Assembly: GCA_037367405.1 (NCBI GenBank)
Contig: JAZKJV010002333.1
Span: 124,001-188,000, forward strand
DNA length: 64,000 nt
From: Ottelia alismoides
Lineage: Eukaryota > Streptophyta > Magnoliopsida > Alismatales > Hydrocharitaceae
Reading direction: 5' to 3'
A program made the position numbers and the translations under genes. The notes below the pieces were generated by a model. That model was not told where the DNA came from. It searched no databases and was given only the letters and a program-made list of their open reading frames with translations. Positions 25,078-36,686 of this stretch are shown in pieces. Position 1 is the stretch's first letter. Every line of letters begins with the position of its first letter.

Positions 25078-25470
25078 CTAACGTAATCTACCTTGATTCT
25101 CACTTTCATCGCTCTCTTCTTCACTTTCCTCATCATCATCGAGTTGTACTGGGTCTACTGGTCGCTCGGCCTGACTTTGAAGACGGGTAATGTGTGCCAT
25201 GACATTTGCCATGTTCACACGCATCTTAGCCATCTCCTCTTTCTGTGCAGACATCTTTGCCTTGACGTCACACAACTCCCTCTCCCTCTGGCTCCCTTGC
25301 GATGAGGTTTGAGACCCACTTGCACCACCTATTCCGTATCATGTACGAATCGTTTCTCCACGTACCATGTATGCATCATATCTAAATTATGACTGACTTG
25401 TAAGGTATGCCATTAGGATATTTCTTGAAAAAATATACTTTGTTTCCGCCATCTGTCGGATAACTTCCTC
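25078..25470 (-). pseudogene. CACTA second protein, C-terminal part
   Basis: Minus strand, reading from about 25470 down to a stop at 25078. A stretch with LSDRWRKQ and a WYVEKRF motif is broken by stops. It continues into an open tail with GGASGSQTSSQGSQRERELC, a heptad-like Met/Lys/Glu-rich segment (likely coiled coil), and a very acidic DDDEESEEESDESE end. This resembles C-termini of the En/Spm-type plant transposase (Transposase_24) proteins that accompany TNP2 in CACTA elements. It lies directly downstream of the TNP2 remnant, with the TNP2 C-terminus missing between them. Confidence 0.6.
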
Positions 25471-25499
25471 TTAAATCGACCTAGAGAGAAGTTACCCAA

Positions 25500-26630
25500 C
25501 TTTGCTTGTTCCTTCCACACTATGCTACCAGATCATCGATCCAAATTTATCAATGTCCAAATGACTGCCCATCAAACTTGTAATCATTTTCAATTTTCAA
25601 CCATCTATAATTCACAGGTAACAAACGACAGTGACCCAAATAACGATGTTTCATACGCGCAGTTAGCCATGTCGACTGTGTTTTGGCCATGCAAAATGGA
25701 CACACAAATGCACCTTTCGTACTCCAACCGATACATTAGCGTACATCGGAAAATCATTAATTATCCATAATTGAAGAAGGATGCATTGTAAAGAATTCTT
25801 TCTTTACCACGTCATACGTCCTCACTCCAAAATTCCACAAAATCTTAAGTTCATCAATCAAAGGTTGCATATAAGTATTTATAAAAGAAGATGTCCCTTT
25901 TGGATCAGGTATCATAAAGACACCATCATAAAAGAAGATATCATCGATATTCAGAGTGGAAGATTATATGTAACAAGTATTACATGCCAAATAGAGTAAC
26001 TCATACTCATATTTCTGAATAGACTAAAACTATCAGAAGCAAGGCCTAATCTTACATTTCTTACTTCTTTAGAGAACGATGGATATCTTTCATCAAATTT
26101 CATCCACTCAGTATCTGATGTATTTTGCATAACACCAGTTATATCTTTCTTTTTGATATTACTGTGCCATATCATTAATTTAGTTGTTCTTTCATATGAA
26201 TATAATAACTATAATCAGGGAATCAAAGTAAAGAATTGTAAAATCTTCTCTGATTTTTTCCTCTTTGAATCATGACTCGCATTCTTATATCTACTAGCAT
26301 TGTAGTTAGGATATGTATATAAATTTCAATATTCCTTCCAATATAAAATGGAGTTGTTTGTGTAATTTAGTCCAAGTGAGAAGAATCTTGATTTAGCATC
26401 CTTCCAATCTTTTGGGGAACTTAATTGATTATTTAATAATGTCCTAATTAACTGCAATACATCTCTCATCATGACCGTTGTACATTGATTCTTCACTTTT
26501 AACTTAAACAACTCCAAAAGAAATTGTAAACGAGACAATTTGATTCCTGAACGTATATGATTTTCTGCATCTTTTATCATTTCAAGTAAAGTATCATGAA
26601 TCGATTCGGTCCTTTCATCAACGTTATACC
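25500..26630 (-). pseudogene. CACTA TNP2-like transposase, middle and core part
   Basis: Minus strand. In order: an open stretch after the N-terminal part (26630 to about 26330); ILQFFTLIPRLQRLF (near 26200-26240), matching the TNP2 LIPRLQRLF motif; NVRLGLASDSFSLF and YSIWHVILVTYNLP (about 25960-26080), the Transposase_21 core; then YMQPLIDELKILWNFGVRTYDV and INDFPMYANVS near 25700-25880. Frames shift several times and stops are present, so it is inactive. The N-terminal part is at 60256-60609, separated by Copia C. The C-terminal third is missing. Confidence 0.85.
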
Positions 26631-26853
26631 TGTTGGACATGCGAGCCCACGACGAGACATTATGCAATAAATTTTATTGTGAATATAATTCCTTGATTTG
26701 AAATGAAGAATGAATAATTTGCATAATAGGTCCCTTAGTACAATTAGGGTTATGTACCATGGCCATCTTAATAATCATACAGCTGTTGATTCAAGTATTG
26801 AATCATAGAGCCTGGTGCTTGGATGAATATCTAAGGGGTTAAATTGAGGACTC
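26631..26853 (+). repeat. Copia C 5' LTR, first 223 bp
   Basis: Matches the first 220 bp of the 3' LTR at 57595, then stops abruptly at GACTC, where B begins on the other strand. The remainder of this LTR resumes at 49913, with about 400 bp lost. Confidence 0.9.
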
Positions 26854-29499
26854 TGAAGGATATGGTTAGATCCTCAAGCACATCACAGATGCGTGAGCGT
26901 CGTATCGGATACAACAAGAAGAACGACTAGTCGTACTAGTTGTTCTATGCAACGGAAATTAAAAAATTTTATACGACGAAACCACATGATCCAAGAACAC
27001 TTCTCGGATCATTTCGTCTAAACCACAAACAAGTATTAGGGTTACCTCTTGAAGCGTGGTTGCGATGGAGTCTCTAAACGAAGAGACCTCCTCTCTCAAG
27101 TCCGATCCGACAGAGGATACAGTTGCGAGCGCGGGGATGAACCACGTGCTTCTCGCAATCTGTGTTGATGATCCAAGCGGCGGATCTCCTGATCTCGACA
27201 CACGAGATCCGACGTCTTCTTCACGAGCAAGGCATGCCGAAGTAGACGGAGTTCCAGGAGCAAACCATTGGGCAACATAACGACGACGCTGCGGCGATGG
27301 AGAACCTCTCTAGGGCATCCATGGTGGACGGCCATGAGAGGGAGAGATAGAGAGAAAGAGAGAGAGAGAATTTTATTGTCTCAACTATTGTGTGTAAAGA
27401 AGAGCAAAGGGGTGCCTCTCCTTTTATAATTTTTTGGGATCCATGGATCTCAATCCATGGGACAACACAAATCCAATGGCTTTCATTGATTGTGTTTCTT
27501 TTAATGGCTAAGATTTGTGTTGGTAAAACCAACAACAATAAATTTAATTTAGATTAAATATATGTCGATAAATCAACACAATTCAATTACCAAATTAAAT
27601 CAAGATCTCTTGGAGATCATAGGAGAGAGAGTGCCTCCTTCCATGTTGGAAGGAGGGGACGGCCACACATTCCTAATAGGAGTGGTGGTCGTCCACTCCA
27701 TATATATGGAAGGTGGCTCTCATCTCTTTATTATAATCTCCAAGATTATGCAATAACTTTTGTTGCAAATTATTCTACAAAAATAATTCACAATTATTTT
27801 GTAGACATTGCAATCTTACCATTAAAAAATTTATGAATCACATTCACAACCCAAAATAAAATGTAAATTACATTTTCAATTTAATGTCCAATGTGAATCC
27901 AATTCACATTAACATTTAATCAACAAATGTAAATTACAAACATCTCTCTCTTATATATTAGAAATCACATTTATAATATATTTGATTAATATGGATATTG
28001 CTATCCACATTATTCATATCCGTGATAATTAAATCACATATAATCATCTTGGATCTTTATTTTCTTGTGCCCAAATAATATGAATCACATTCACATTATT
28101 TACATCGTTGATAATTAAATCTCATTTAATTATCTAAGATAACTCTCTTTATAATATGAATCAAATTCATATTACTCATGATAATTAAATAACATTTAAT
28201 TATCCATTTTCTCAATGCTCGGATATATATATATTATATATATATATCAACAATAGAATTATCCATGAACTCTTGCAAGAATAATGCGCTTTCTCTGACA
28301 AAACTTGGAGATAAGGACATGGCGATTGTATTGTTCCACGTATAGTGACTTGGATATTGAGAACATATCTCAAATCTAGATCGCGGGCCTCCCATAGATG
28401 CTTGATCAAATCAAGAACGCAAATCTAATATTTTCATTGAATCTGAATCACATTCAGATCAATGTCCAACATTTGGACCAAGATCAGATTACTTCTCTAC
28501 TGAGAGGAGTCACTAAAATGCAGACCCGTTTCATCACTCCCTAGGAATGGAAGCGTCATGGTTATACAATCGTTTATGATCACATCACCCTCAGGTATTC
28601 CCAATACTTGTACATCCTGCATACTAGAAGACTCAGAATAAGCCTAAAGTATTAGATCAACTTTATACTGTCAACTTAAGGGTTTTATCAGTAAGTTTCT
28701 CATTCGATCATTGGGAGTCGGTATCGATCATATACTTTCCAAAAGCATATATCATACCTAGGTCTTGATCATATACTTTCCAAAAGTATATATCAAACCT
28801 ACAAATTCAGTCAAGCTTCCAATGAGAGACGACGGTGCACGGAATTTGATTCTTCCCAATATCTCATGAGGGAGCTCATGTCTTCCGGTTCAGTGATTGA
28901 ACCTGTATGATCCCTTTGAGAGATCGTATTACTCATATGCCCTTACATGCACACCAGCGTGCCGGTGTATAGACCTTGGTTAGGTCATCAACCTATTGGT
29001 CTGCCAAATGTACATACTCATACATATAGCAACACATTTGTCTTCGGTCATAGGATGCGTGCCTATATCATGACAGCATACGATATAGGACTTTGGTTAT
29101 CTCGATCTTGTTAAGTCAACTCTTTGACCTAACTAATCTGACACCTTCGAATCTCTATTCATATGCAGAGGACCTGCATCAAGATGTCGGTCAGATATCA
29201 ACCTTTAAATATAAGGATTGCCATCTCCTACTCTGGCTGGAGATCATCTCTTAATAATCATTTGATGATGCTTGATGAGTCCTCAATCTAACCCTTTATA
29301 TATTCATCCAATCACCAGCCTCTATGATTCAATAGTTGAATCAACAACTGTATGATTATTAAGATGGCCATGGTACATAGACCTAATTATACTAAGGGAC
29401 CTATTATGCAAATTATTCATTCTTCATTTCAGATCATGGAATGATATTTGCAATAACATTTATTGCATAATGGCTCGCCATGGGCTCGCATGTCCAACA
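26854..29499 (-). repeat. Copia B 3' LTR
   Basis: 2646 bp, complete: reverse strand TGTTGGACATG through CCTTCA. TATA box on the minus strand at 27420-27428. A 79-codon minus ORF beginning MAVHHGCPREVLHRR lies at 27096-27335. A TA run at about 28224-28248 differs in length from the one in the partner LTR (49559-49586). Confidence 0.95.
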
Positions 29500-29556
29500 A
29501 TCAAGAGACATTAATGGGCTAATCATTTAAACCCGCACTCATGTGGCAATCATAGG

Positions 29557-32500
29557 TGATGAATCCACATTTCATCATCTTCATTCTATCATTTTGGCAT
29601 CAAAAACCCTAGCAAATTCATGTAAATAACATTATTTTCATCATATTAGCATTCATGCATATACCTGTAATTAGTGTATAAAATACTGTAATTAAAGCCA
29701 AAATTATAGAATAAATAAAAGAAAAAGAATAAAATATTGTAAATATTTTATGACCAGAAACCCCGAGACCTAGGCATCTTGATGAATAGGTCGACAAGGA
29801 ATAAAGTAGGGGGAGATAAGGGTCAAATACCTATATTATTCTATTCATTCTTTATTCATTTTGGGACCTATTTTTGGTTCCACTTTTTATACTTCAAATA
29901 AAGAAACTTTATACATGAAAGTTGTAGATAATTTAATAAAGAAAAATACAAAATTGATTTCACTAAAAAATAATGTACAGATAAAAAGTTTATGGTCTGA
30001 ATAAGATTTCAAAACTCTAACTTCCCAGACCTGTATCTTGCAAATAAAAACTCGAAATGTACCAAACTCAACTTTAATTGTATATAGCTTAAAATAATCT
30101 ATTTAATGGAGGTGGTTTCGTATTTTTCGGATTACGGTTTGAAAGTTGAGTTTTGGACCCTTGTAGTATACTTGTACAAATTAAAATATTCAATTTATTC
30201 TTTATTCTTTATTTTTGTATTTTTATAATTATGTAAATATGATTTATAATATATTTATATATAAAAATCAGAATAAAAATGCAAAAGGAACATAAGATAA
30301 AATACTTGTATATTCTATACATAGGTATCATACCTATATACATACATGTATAAACTAAACTTATATTTTATTAAATATACAAAACAATTAATAAAAATAA
30401 AACAAAAATATATTTATGTGTATAAAAGTATGTTATATTTTTATAAAATAATAACCAAAAATAAAGAAATTAAAATAACAAAATAAAAATAAAATTCTAA
30501 AATATATAGATATTATACCTATAAAGGGCTATAAAAAGTAATTTGTAAAAATAAGCCTCATAAAAGTAATAAAAAATTACCATAAAATACTTTATAAAAT
30601 AATAAACATTTTTCATTTAATAATTAAAATTTAATTCATTCAGTATCTATTTTTAATTGATTTTATAAGGTTTTTTTGCCAATGAATTTTCTGGTTGGTC
30701 CACGTGGACCAACCAGAGAGCTCCATTGGTTGACCTCGGTCAACTCTCTGGCCGAGGTATGAACCTTGTCAGAAGTTGAGTTTGACCCTTCTTTCTCCCT
30801 TTTTCGAGGCTGCTCCTTTCATCTTTTGAGGTCGATGTCTTCTGCAAAGTTCTTCACCTATGACCCATCTACCCCGCCCAGTGATTATCTTAGGCAAAGG
30901 ACCACTGTGCAGCCCGTTCTACCTCGATTCTTGAGCCACGTCCACCATGTTTCAAAACCTAGCCACCCTCACCGCCTTGATCTTCGAACCTCCTTGTGGC
31001 CTTAGTTGAGACGTCCGAGGGTTCGTCTGGGATCCCCGGTGACAGGGGGTGATCCCAGCACCTCGTTGAGGTGCAATCCCATAGCCTAGGCGCGTATCCA
31101 ACATCTCCGGCGGCCGTGCCGCCGTGAGGTCCCTTCCTCCTTGGCCCCGGCCAAGTTGAGGCGTTTTTATTTATTTTTCTTGCTTTTCCTTACTTCCCGT
31201 AGCTATAGAATCCTATTCCACCTTCCAGTTTTATTCAGTCCCCGCCATTTACCATTCGCCACCACCTCGCCGGAGCTTGCTCCGGCGAGCTCCTACTCAC
31301 TTCGTGCAGTGCCCGAGATACCTGAGCTGGCCTTGGGAACCCTTCTTTGTCGGATTGCGTGTTCTTTGTAGGTCTCGGAGGTCAAGGGACTCCACCTGGA
31401 GTCAAATTTTTGGAAGACAAGGTACCTGGGACCGGAACTCTTCCCCAACCCCTCGGCGGCCCACCGGCGTTCACTACGCCATTTTGACGTTGCCGGGCAT
31501 TCGAGGGACTCCCCAAGAGTCACGTGGAGCTTTTTGCTGACGGATTGGAGGCCTGGAGCGCATTCCTCTGCCGATCAAAGCTCGGGGCGACAAAGCTTCT
31601 GCCCTGTTCTACCCGAGCCTTCCAATGCCGTCCGATCACGACATGTTCTTCCAGCGCGACAGCAGCCGTCCGATCAGGTCGCCCTCAGCCGTCAGTCGTC
31701 GCCAGATCTTCTAAACCGAGCCGTTGATCGCTAACCGGCATCACGACCCCTCGCGTCGACACGTGTCTCAAGTGGCATCGCTCAAGCCGTCGGATGCGCT
31801 AGTGCTTGGGTATTTTGTAATTTCACCCTCGCAATTTTTGTAATATTTTATTAGGGCTCAAACTTTCAATTTCCGTTTAAAACTTTTGTAACAACTTAGC
31901 CCCTGAACTTATTTTATTTGCATCTTAGTCCTCCGCCAGCTCACCTCACGTTCCCATCCACGTGAGGTGTGCATTTTGTACGGAGGCCCTTGCGGCTTGG
32001 GATATTGGCGTTTAGTCTAGAGAATATTTATTCAGTATATATTTTGTGGAAAAATTGCTTATAACCCCCTGTACTTTTGAATATTTGCATAACTGCCCCT
32101 GTCAGGCCTGTAATTTGTGCTTGCTTGCTCTATTTATTTAAGGCCCTATTTTAACTCCAAAAATTCTCAAATTTTGAACTTAAGCTCCTGTTGGTTTGTG
32201 CTCTGTCCCCATATTTTTAGTTTTTAATTTTATTTCTTTTAAATATTTATTAAAAATCAAAAACATGCTTTTTATTCTCTGTCTAGCTTAGGAAATACCA
32301 AAAAATATTAAAATATCTTGAAAAATTCCAAAAAAATTCCTTAGTGTGTATTTTAACCTACTTTAGTGTCACTCCAAAAATCACTAAAAATTGCAAAAGA
32401 AAAACCTTAAAAATTAGAAAATACTTAAAAACTTCAAAAAAATATATAAAATCAAAGAAAACTCAGAAAAATACAAACTCAGTTCCTATTTGTTATATAT

Positions 32501-33184
32501 TTCATTATCTTTATTTGAAAATTAGTGTGAAAAAATTTGGTGGCTGTTTGCTAATTTTAATTCCTATTTTACTCACATCCAGTAGATATTTCACTGTTTT
32601 CCCTCATTTCAGTATTTAAAATACCAAAAACAGTTTGAAAAATACCCAAAAATCACAAAAAAACAGTAAAAAATCCTAAAAATATCAAAAACATTTTATC
32701 TCTGAATTTTTTCTTATTTTTGCACATTTTTATAAATACTTTATCTTGTCTTTTATTACTTTGCTTATATTTTCCAATATTGAAAAAGAAACAAAAAATA
32801 TAAAATATAAAAATCAGAAAATTAAAAATCAAAATACAAAATTAAAAATTAAATAAAAAATATAAAAAATATAAAATTAAAAACCCACAAAAATCCTTAC
32901 TTGCTTGCTTAGTGTAGACATCTCTTACACTCACACACACACATTTATTTGTGCACCTACCCTGTTTGCTCCCTGTGTTCGAACTCTCGGCATACTTGCT
33001 TGCTATACATCTTTATGCAGAGTTAAAAATAAATTTTAACTCCACATTTATTTCTAATTGTTGATCTTTAGTGTGGGTTAATTGTTGATTAAATACATCT
33101 TATTGTGGGTCACCGCAGCGACCTCGGTTGTCTTCGCTTTGTGTGAGACATACTTTTTAGACCCCCAATAATTTGTGTTTATCA
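29557..33184 (+). repeat. giant element 5' LTR
   Basis: Three compositional zones: AT-rich 29557-30680; a GC-rich zone about 30690-31800 starting at the G-box palindrome; and an A-rich/T-rich zone 31810-32890 with many CCAAAAAT-like words. A TATAAGG at about 30664-30670 just precedes the palindrome. Small ORFs in the GC zone (for example 30766-31005 and 31277-31540) have no recognisable product. Confidence 0.95.
30691..30744 (+). promoter_or_regulatory. G-box palindrome plus inverted W-boxes, 5' LTR
   Basis: 30691-30716 is a perfect 26 bp palindrome centred on CACGTG. 30729-30744 is GTTGACC-TC-GGTCAAC, two W-box cores facing each other. Both are conserved in the partner LTR and in the solo LTR at 1485-5296. 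They sit at the AT-to-GC transition, a likely promoter position. Factor binding is inferred from motif identity only. Confidence 0.6.
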
Positions 33185-33186
33185 AA

Positions 33187-33204
33187 TGGCGCCGTTGCCG
33201 GGGA
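33187..33204 (+). other. primer-binding site, tRNA-Asp
   Basis: TGGCGCCGTTGCCGGGGA, two bases after the LTR, is complementary to the 3' end of plant tRNA-Asp, the primer used by Athila-type Gypsy elements. Confidence 0.95.
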
Positions 33205-34525
33205 GCAACAGTGAGTAGTTCATATTTTTGTCTGTTTGTGTTTGTTGTCTACCATAGCTTTATTTTATCTCTCTCTTGCATTTCTGATATACACTGTTGA
33301 GCTTTCTGACCATTCTTTTCTGGTCTTCTTGCGAGGGACCGCGGAGCAAGGCAGATCGCTTAGGTAACCCGAAGCAACCTTGGGAAGCGGAGCCGGCTAT
33401 TCTTTAGCCAAGCCGGTAGGAGAGAGCAGGAGGAGTGAGAGAGAGTGCTTAGATTAGTTGCAATTTATTTTTGTGAGAGAGTGATTTCATAATTTGTAAT
33501 AATATAGGTACATTCGGACTTGGACTTTCGGGCCCATTTTCCAAGTGGTTGTACACTTGGGGGCTCACCGCGTTTTTATCGGTTTTCATCGCATTTTTTT
33601 TACTTTGTTTTCCGATTTTGTTTTCTTCACTTTGTGTGATTGAGCCCTTAGATTTAGGATTGCTTGCGATAGATTAAGGCCAAACATCTAATATATCTTG
33701 CATGTACCTATAGCCGCGTTTGGACTTAGTCAAATTTTTTAAACAGTCGTTTCATCATCTTAGATCCGCCGCACCGCGAGCCCACCCCATCAAGTGCTAC
33801 TCCTGAACTCGACTTGTCGAGAAGAGGAGGGGTGAGTCTAGACCGGACTTTTTGGATTGAGGATCGGTGACCGACTTGTGGTTCTTCCCGCTAATAGCAA
33901 TTTCGGAAACTTAGGGCGATTTCATCGGCTTGCATTTGCATATAGTTAGGTTTCAATTCTGCTGAGCATCTTTGCATGTAGAGTGCTGGAGGCAAGGTGA
34001 GCATTTACGCTTTAGCATTCATCATTGTTTGCCGCTTGCATTGCTTTTCCGACTCTCCCTCTGATTTTACCAACCTAGGAGCTTAAAAGAATTGAATCCC
34101 CGTTAGGATCGTGCATTTTTAATAAAAATCCAAAAAAAGTGATAATCAATAAAATTGGGACTGTTAAACATTACTTGACCCTAAAAACCACCAAAAGAAA
34201 AACTTGTATTGGGGCGAGTAATCCCCTCATTGTCTTCGCTTTTACTTGCTCGCGCACACACTAAGGATTAGTGCCCAAATCCCATTGAGCCCCTAAGTGT
34301 TTGTGCAACTTTTTGGACTTCGCACCTAACTCTAAAACAGACAAGATAAAAAGACCACTTTTGTGGTCTTCACCGAGTTGAGTAGGTGAATTGAGGGTTT
34401 GATTGTTTCATTTTTGCTTGTGATTGTTTTGTGTGCATACTCGATCACTCAGCGCATTTGCGCCTTTTTCTCACATCTCTTGACTTGACCTTCGTGTTCT
34501 CCCGATCATTTTCACTTGTTTCGAG
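33205..34525 (+). other. untranslated leader of giant element
   Basis: About 1.3 kb without a useful frame. It may contain the packaging signal, because elements that move in trans must keep one here; no specific structure was identified. A GC-rich, GA-rich patch lies at 33340-33470. Confidence 0.6.
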
Positions 34526-36595
34526 ATGGATCCCTGGAGCGATTTTTATCTGGATTTTGCGGATTCCTCGTACCCTCCAGCCGGTCCACCTCCCTTTTAT
34601 CAGGAGGGTCCTCCTCCTACTTTTTCTGACTTTTGTACATATCCGCCTCAGCCACAGTATCACGACTCGGACTTCTACCCACCTCCACCTCCACCTATAT
34701 ATTATCCACCTCCACTTTCACATCCACCCGAGTCTGACCTGTTGGAGTCACCACCCTCGATCTCCATGAGTGACATGTTGATCCTGACGATAGAGCACAC
34801 TGATTTGATGAAAGATAATCTTGCCATGTTGAGAGAATATAAGAATAGTGCTCTATCCAGCAAGGTTGCAGATTCAATTGTGGGTGATCATGGGAGCTTG
34901 CAATCGCCCAAAATCCAAAAAAATGAGAAAAATTTGAAAATCAAAAAAGAGTTCGGGAGACACTTGGTTGATCAATATTTTGAGGAGAGAGCCCACCTGC
35001 CAGAACCCTTGACCACACATGCATTCACACCTAGTCCCACCTTTGACCCCGAGGATGCCGCTGTACAGACTGCTCTTGGCATGCCTCGTGTATATGCTGA
35101 TTCCGACTTCCTCCCTTGTATGGAGGAAGTCCAAAAATTCAAAAAAATGTTATCTGAACCCGAAGTGGTGGCTGCTATTCATGAGATTATCAGTGCCCCA
35201 CTTCAGCAGGCCATGACCCAATTATCTGCCCCTCTTCCCAAGAAGAGAAAGCGGAGGAGCAGATCTGAGCGTCACATTCTGACCATGGCCACTGCCCTCG
35301 CCATTACACACCGTCCCATTCCCAAGAAGAAGAACACAACTACACCTTTCATCACTTGCACCATCTCTGACTACACTTGTGATCGCACTCTCCTGGATGG
35401 CGGTGCATCTATTAGCATATTACCCTTCTCGCTGGTACAATCTCTTCACTTAGGGCCTCTCAAGAAGACCAGGATGATCGTTCAGTTTGCTGATAGATCT
35501 ATCAAGAGGCCGAAGGGTATCCTTGAAAACGTCGTCATTTCTATTCAGGGCACGAGCCACAATGTTGATTTTGTCGTGTTGCCCATGGAGAACTCCACAG
35601 GGGAGCCATCTCCAATCATCCTGGGACGACCATTTCTCGCCTCTGCGAGGGTCGTTATTGACTACGGATCAGGAGAGGTTCGCTTCCGTCCTATTGACGA
35701 GAGCGAAGTGTTGATCACCGCACCCATAGCTGACCAGAGACCTGCATCTGATGCACCTGCACCGATCTTAGCTGACTCCGAGGCCCGTGACCGATATGAT
35801 TCTAATAAAGATGTTTGCTTAGCGAAACCTAATGAGACCCGACGGATCCCCCGAAAGGGGAGGAAATCGGAAAGCATGGACCTTGAGTTTCCTCCTCCGG
35901 GTGTGTGGCGATGTGTTGATGAAATCCAAAGTATTTATGTGATTGAACCTTTTGAGTGGGGGGCAGATACCAAGACTATTGAGGACATTTATGAAGTTGC
36001 CCATTATTTTGAGAGACCTCATAAGGAAATAAATGACCTAGGTAAGACTAGACGGGACGGACCTGATTTGACTACTTCCACTGATATGTCCGTTCCTGGC
36101 CCTTCACAAGTGAAGATGATTGAGGTCGGTTATGAGGTTGGCCATTATTTTGACAGATTCATGCCTCTTGTTGAAGACAATGATTCAGGTGAAACTCTTG
36201 AGGACGATCTGAGTTTGTATACTTCCACCGATGATTTCGTGCCTTTTGACTTTGACCTGGACGATCCCTCGCAGGACGACTCCGATTACACTTCTTCTGA
36301 GGATGATGAGTTTGTCTCATTTCACTTTGATATTTGTGAGACTTCCAAGGCCAGACCTGACCACACTTCTTCCACTCACACGTCTGCGCCTTCACACCAT
36401 AGGACCACCAAGGGAGAACCTAGCCATACTGCTTGCATTGATCAATTCGTCCCTTTCCGTTTTGATTCCACTGAGGGCCTTCACCATGTCGACCCTGATC
36501 GGCTTCCGTCCTCTATGGACCCTGATGTCGACATACACCATACCAGATCTATCCCTCAGCGGTCTCGCAAGAAGGTTAGCTTTCAGCCTTCTTGA
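34526..36595 (+). CDS. retropepsin-domain protein of giant LTR element
   Basis: 689 codons, uninterrupted. Residues about 1-85 are rich in Pro, Tyr, Phe and Asp. A basic patch KKRKRRSRSER near residue 239 could be a nuclear or nucleic-acid-binding signal. Residues about 275-395 form an aspartic protease domain of the plant Gypsy type: LLDGGASISILP (Asp about 291), VQFADRS, RPKGILENV, VDFVVLPME and IILGRPFL (about 364-371). The DGGA active site is unusual compared with DTG/DSG but close to the DLGA form of Athila-like proteins. The C-terminal third is acidic and repetitive: EVAHYFER/EVGHYFDR occurs twice and VPFDFD/VSFHFD/VPFRFD three times, with TSTD/TSSE blocks. There is no CCHC zinc knuckle, RT or integrase, and no classical Gag fold recognised. 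The start is the first ATG of the open frame, after a long leader. Function beyond proteolysis is unknown; Gag-like packaging is possible. Confidence 0.85.
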   Translation: MDPWSDFYLDFADSSYPPAGPPPFYQEGPPPTFSDFCTYPPQPQYHDSDFYPPPPPPIYYPPPLSHPPESDLLESPPSISMSDMLILTIEHTDLMKDNLAMLREYKNSALSSKVADSIVGDHGSLQSPKIQKNEKNLKIKKEFGRHLVDQYFEERAHLPEPLTTHAFTPSPTFDPEDAAVQTALGMPRVYADSDFLPCMEEVQKFKKMLSEPEVVAAIHEIISAPLQQAMTQLSAPLPKKRKRRSRSERHILTMATALAITHRPIPKKKNTTTPFITCTISDYTCDRTLLDGGASISILPFSLVQSLHLGPLKKTRMIVQFADRSIKRPKGILENVVISIQGTSHNVDFVVLPMENSTGEPSPIILGRPFLASARVVIDYGSGEVRFRPIDESEVLITAPIADQRPASDAPAPILADSEARDRYDSNKDVCLAKPNETRRIPRKGRKSESMDLEFPPPGVWRCVDEIQSIYVIEPFEWGADTKTIEDIYEVAHYFERPHKEINDLGKTRRDGPDLTTSTDMSVPGPSQVKMIEVGYEVGHYFDRFMPLVEDNDSGETLEDDLSLYTSTDDFVPFDFDLDDPSQDDSDYTSSEDDEFVSFHFDICETSKARPDHTSSTHTSAPSHHRTTKGEPSHTACIDQFVPFRFDSTEGLHHVDPDRLPSSMDPDVDIHHTRSIPQRSRKKVSFQPS

Positions 36596-36686
36596 TCATA
36601 TGTACATCCACCTCTGTTATACATTCTCCTTTGTTCATCTCTGTCTCTCCCATATTGCTCGTCCATCCATTCTCGTGTTTGCCTTG

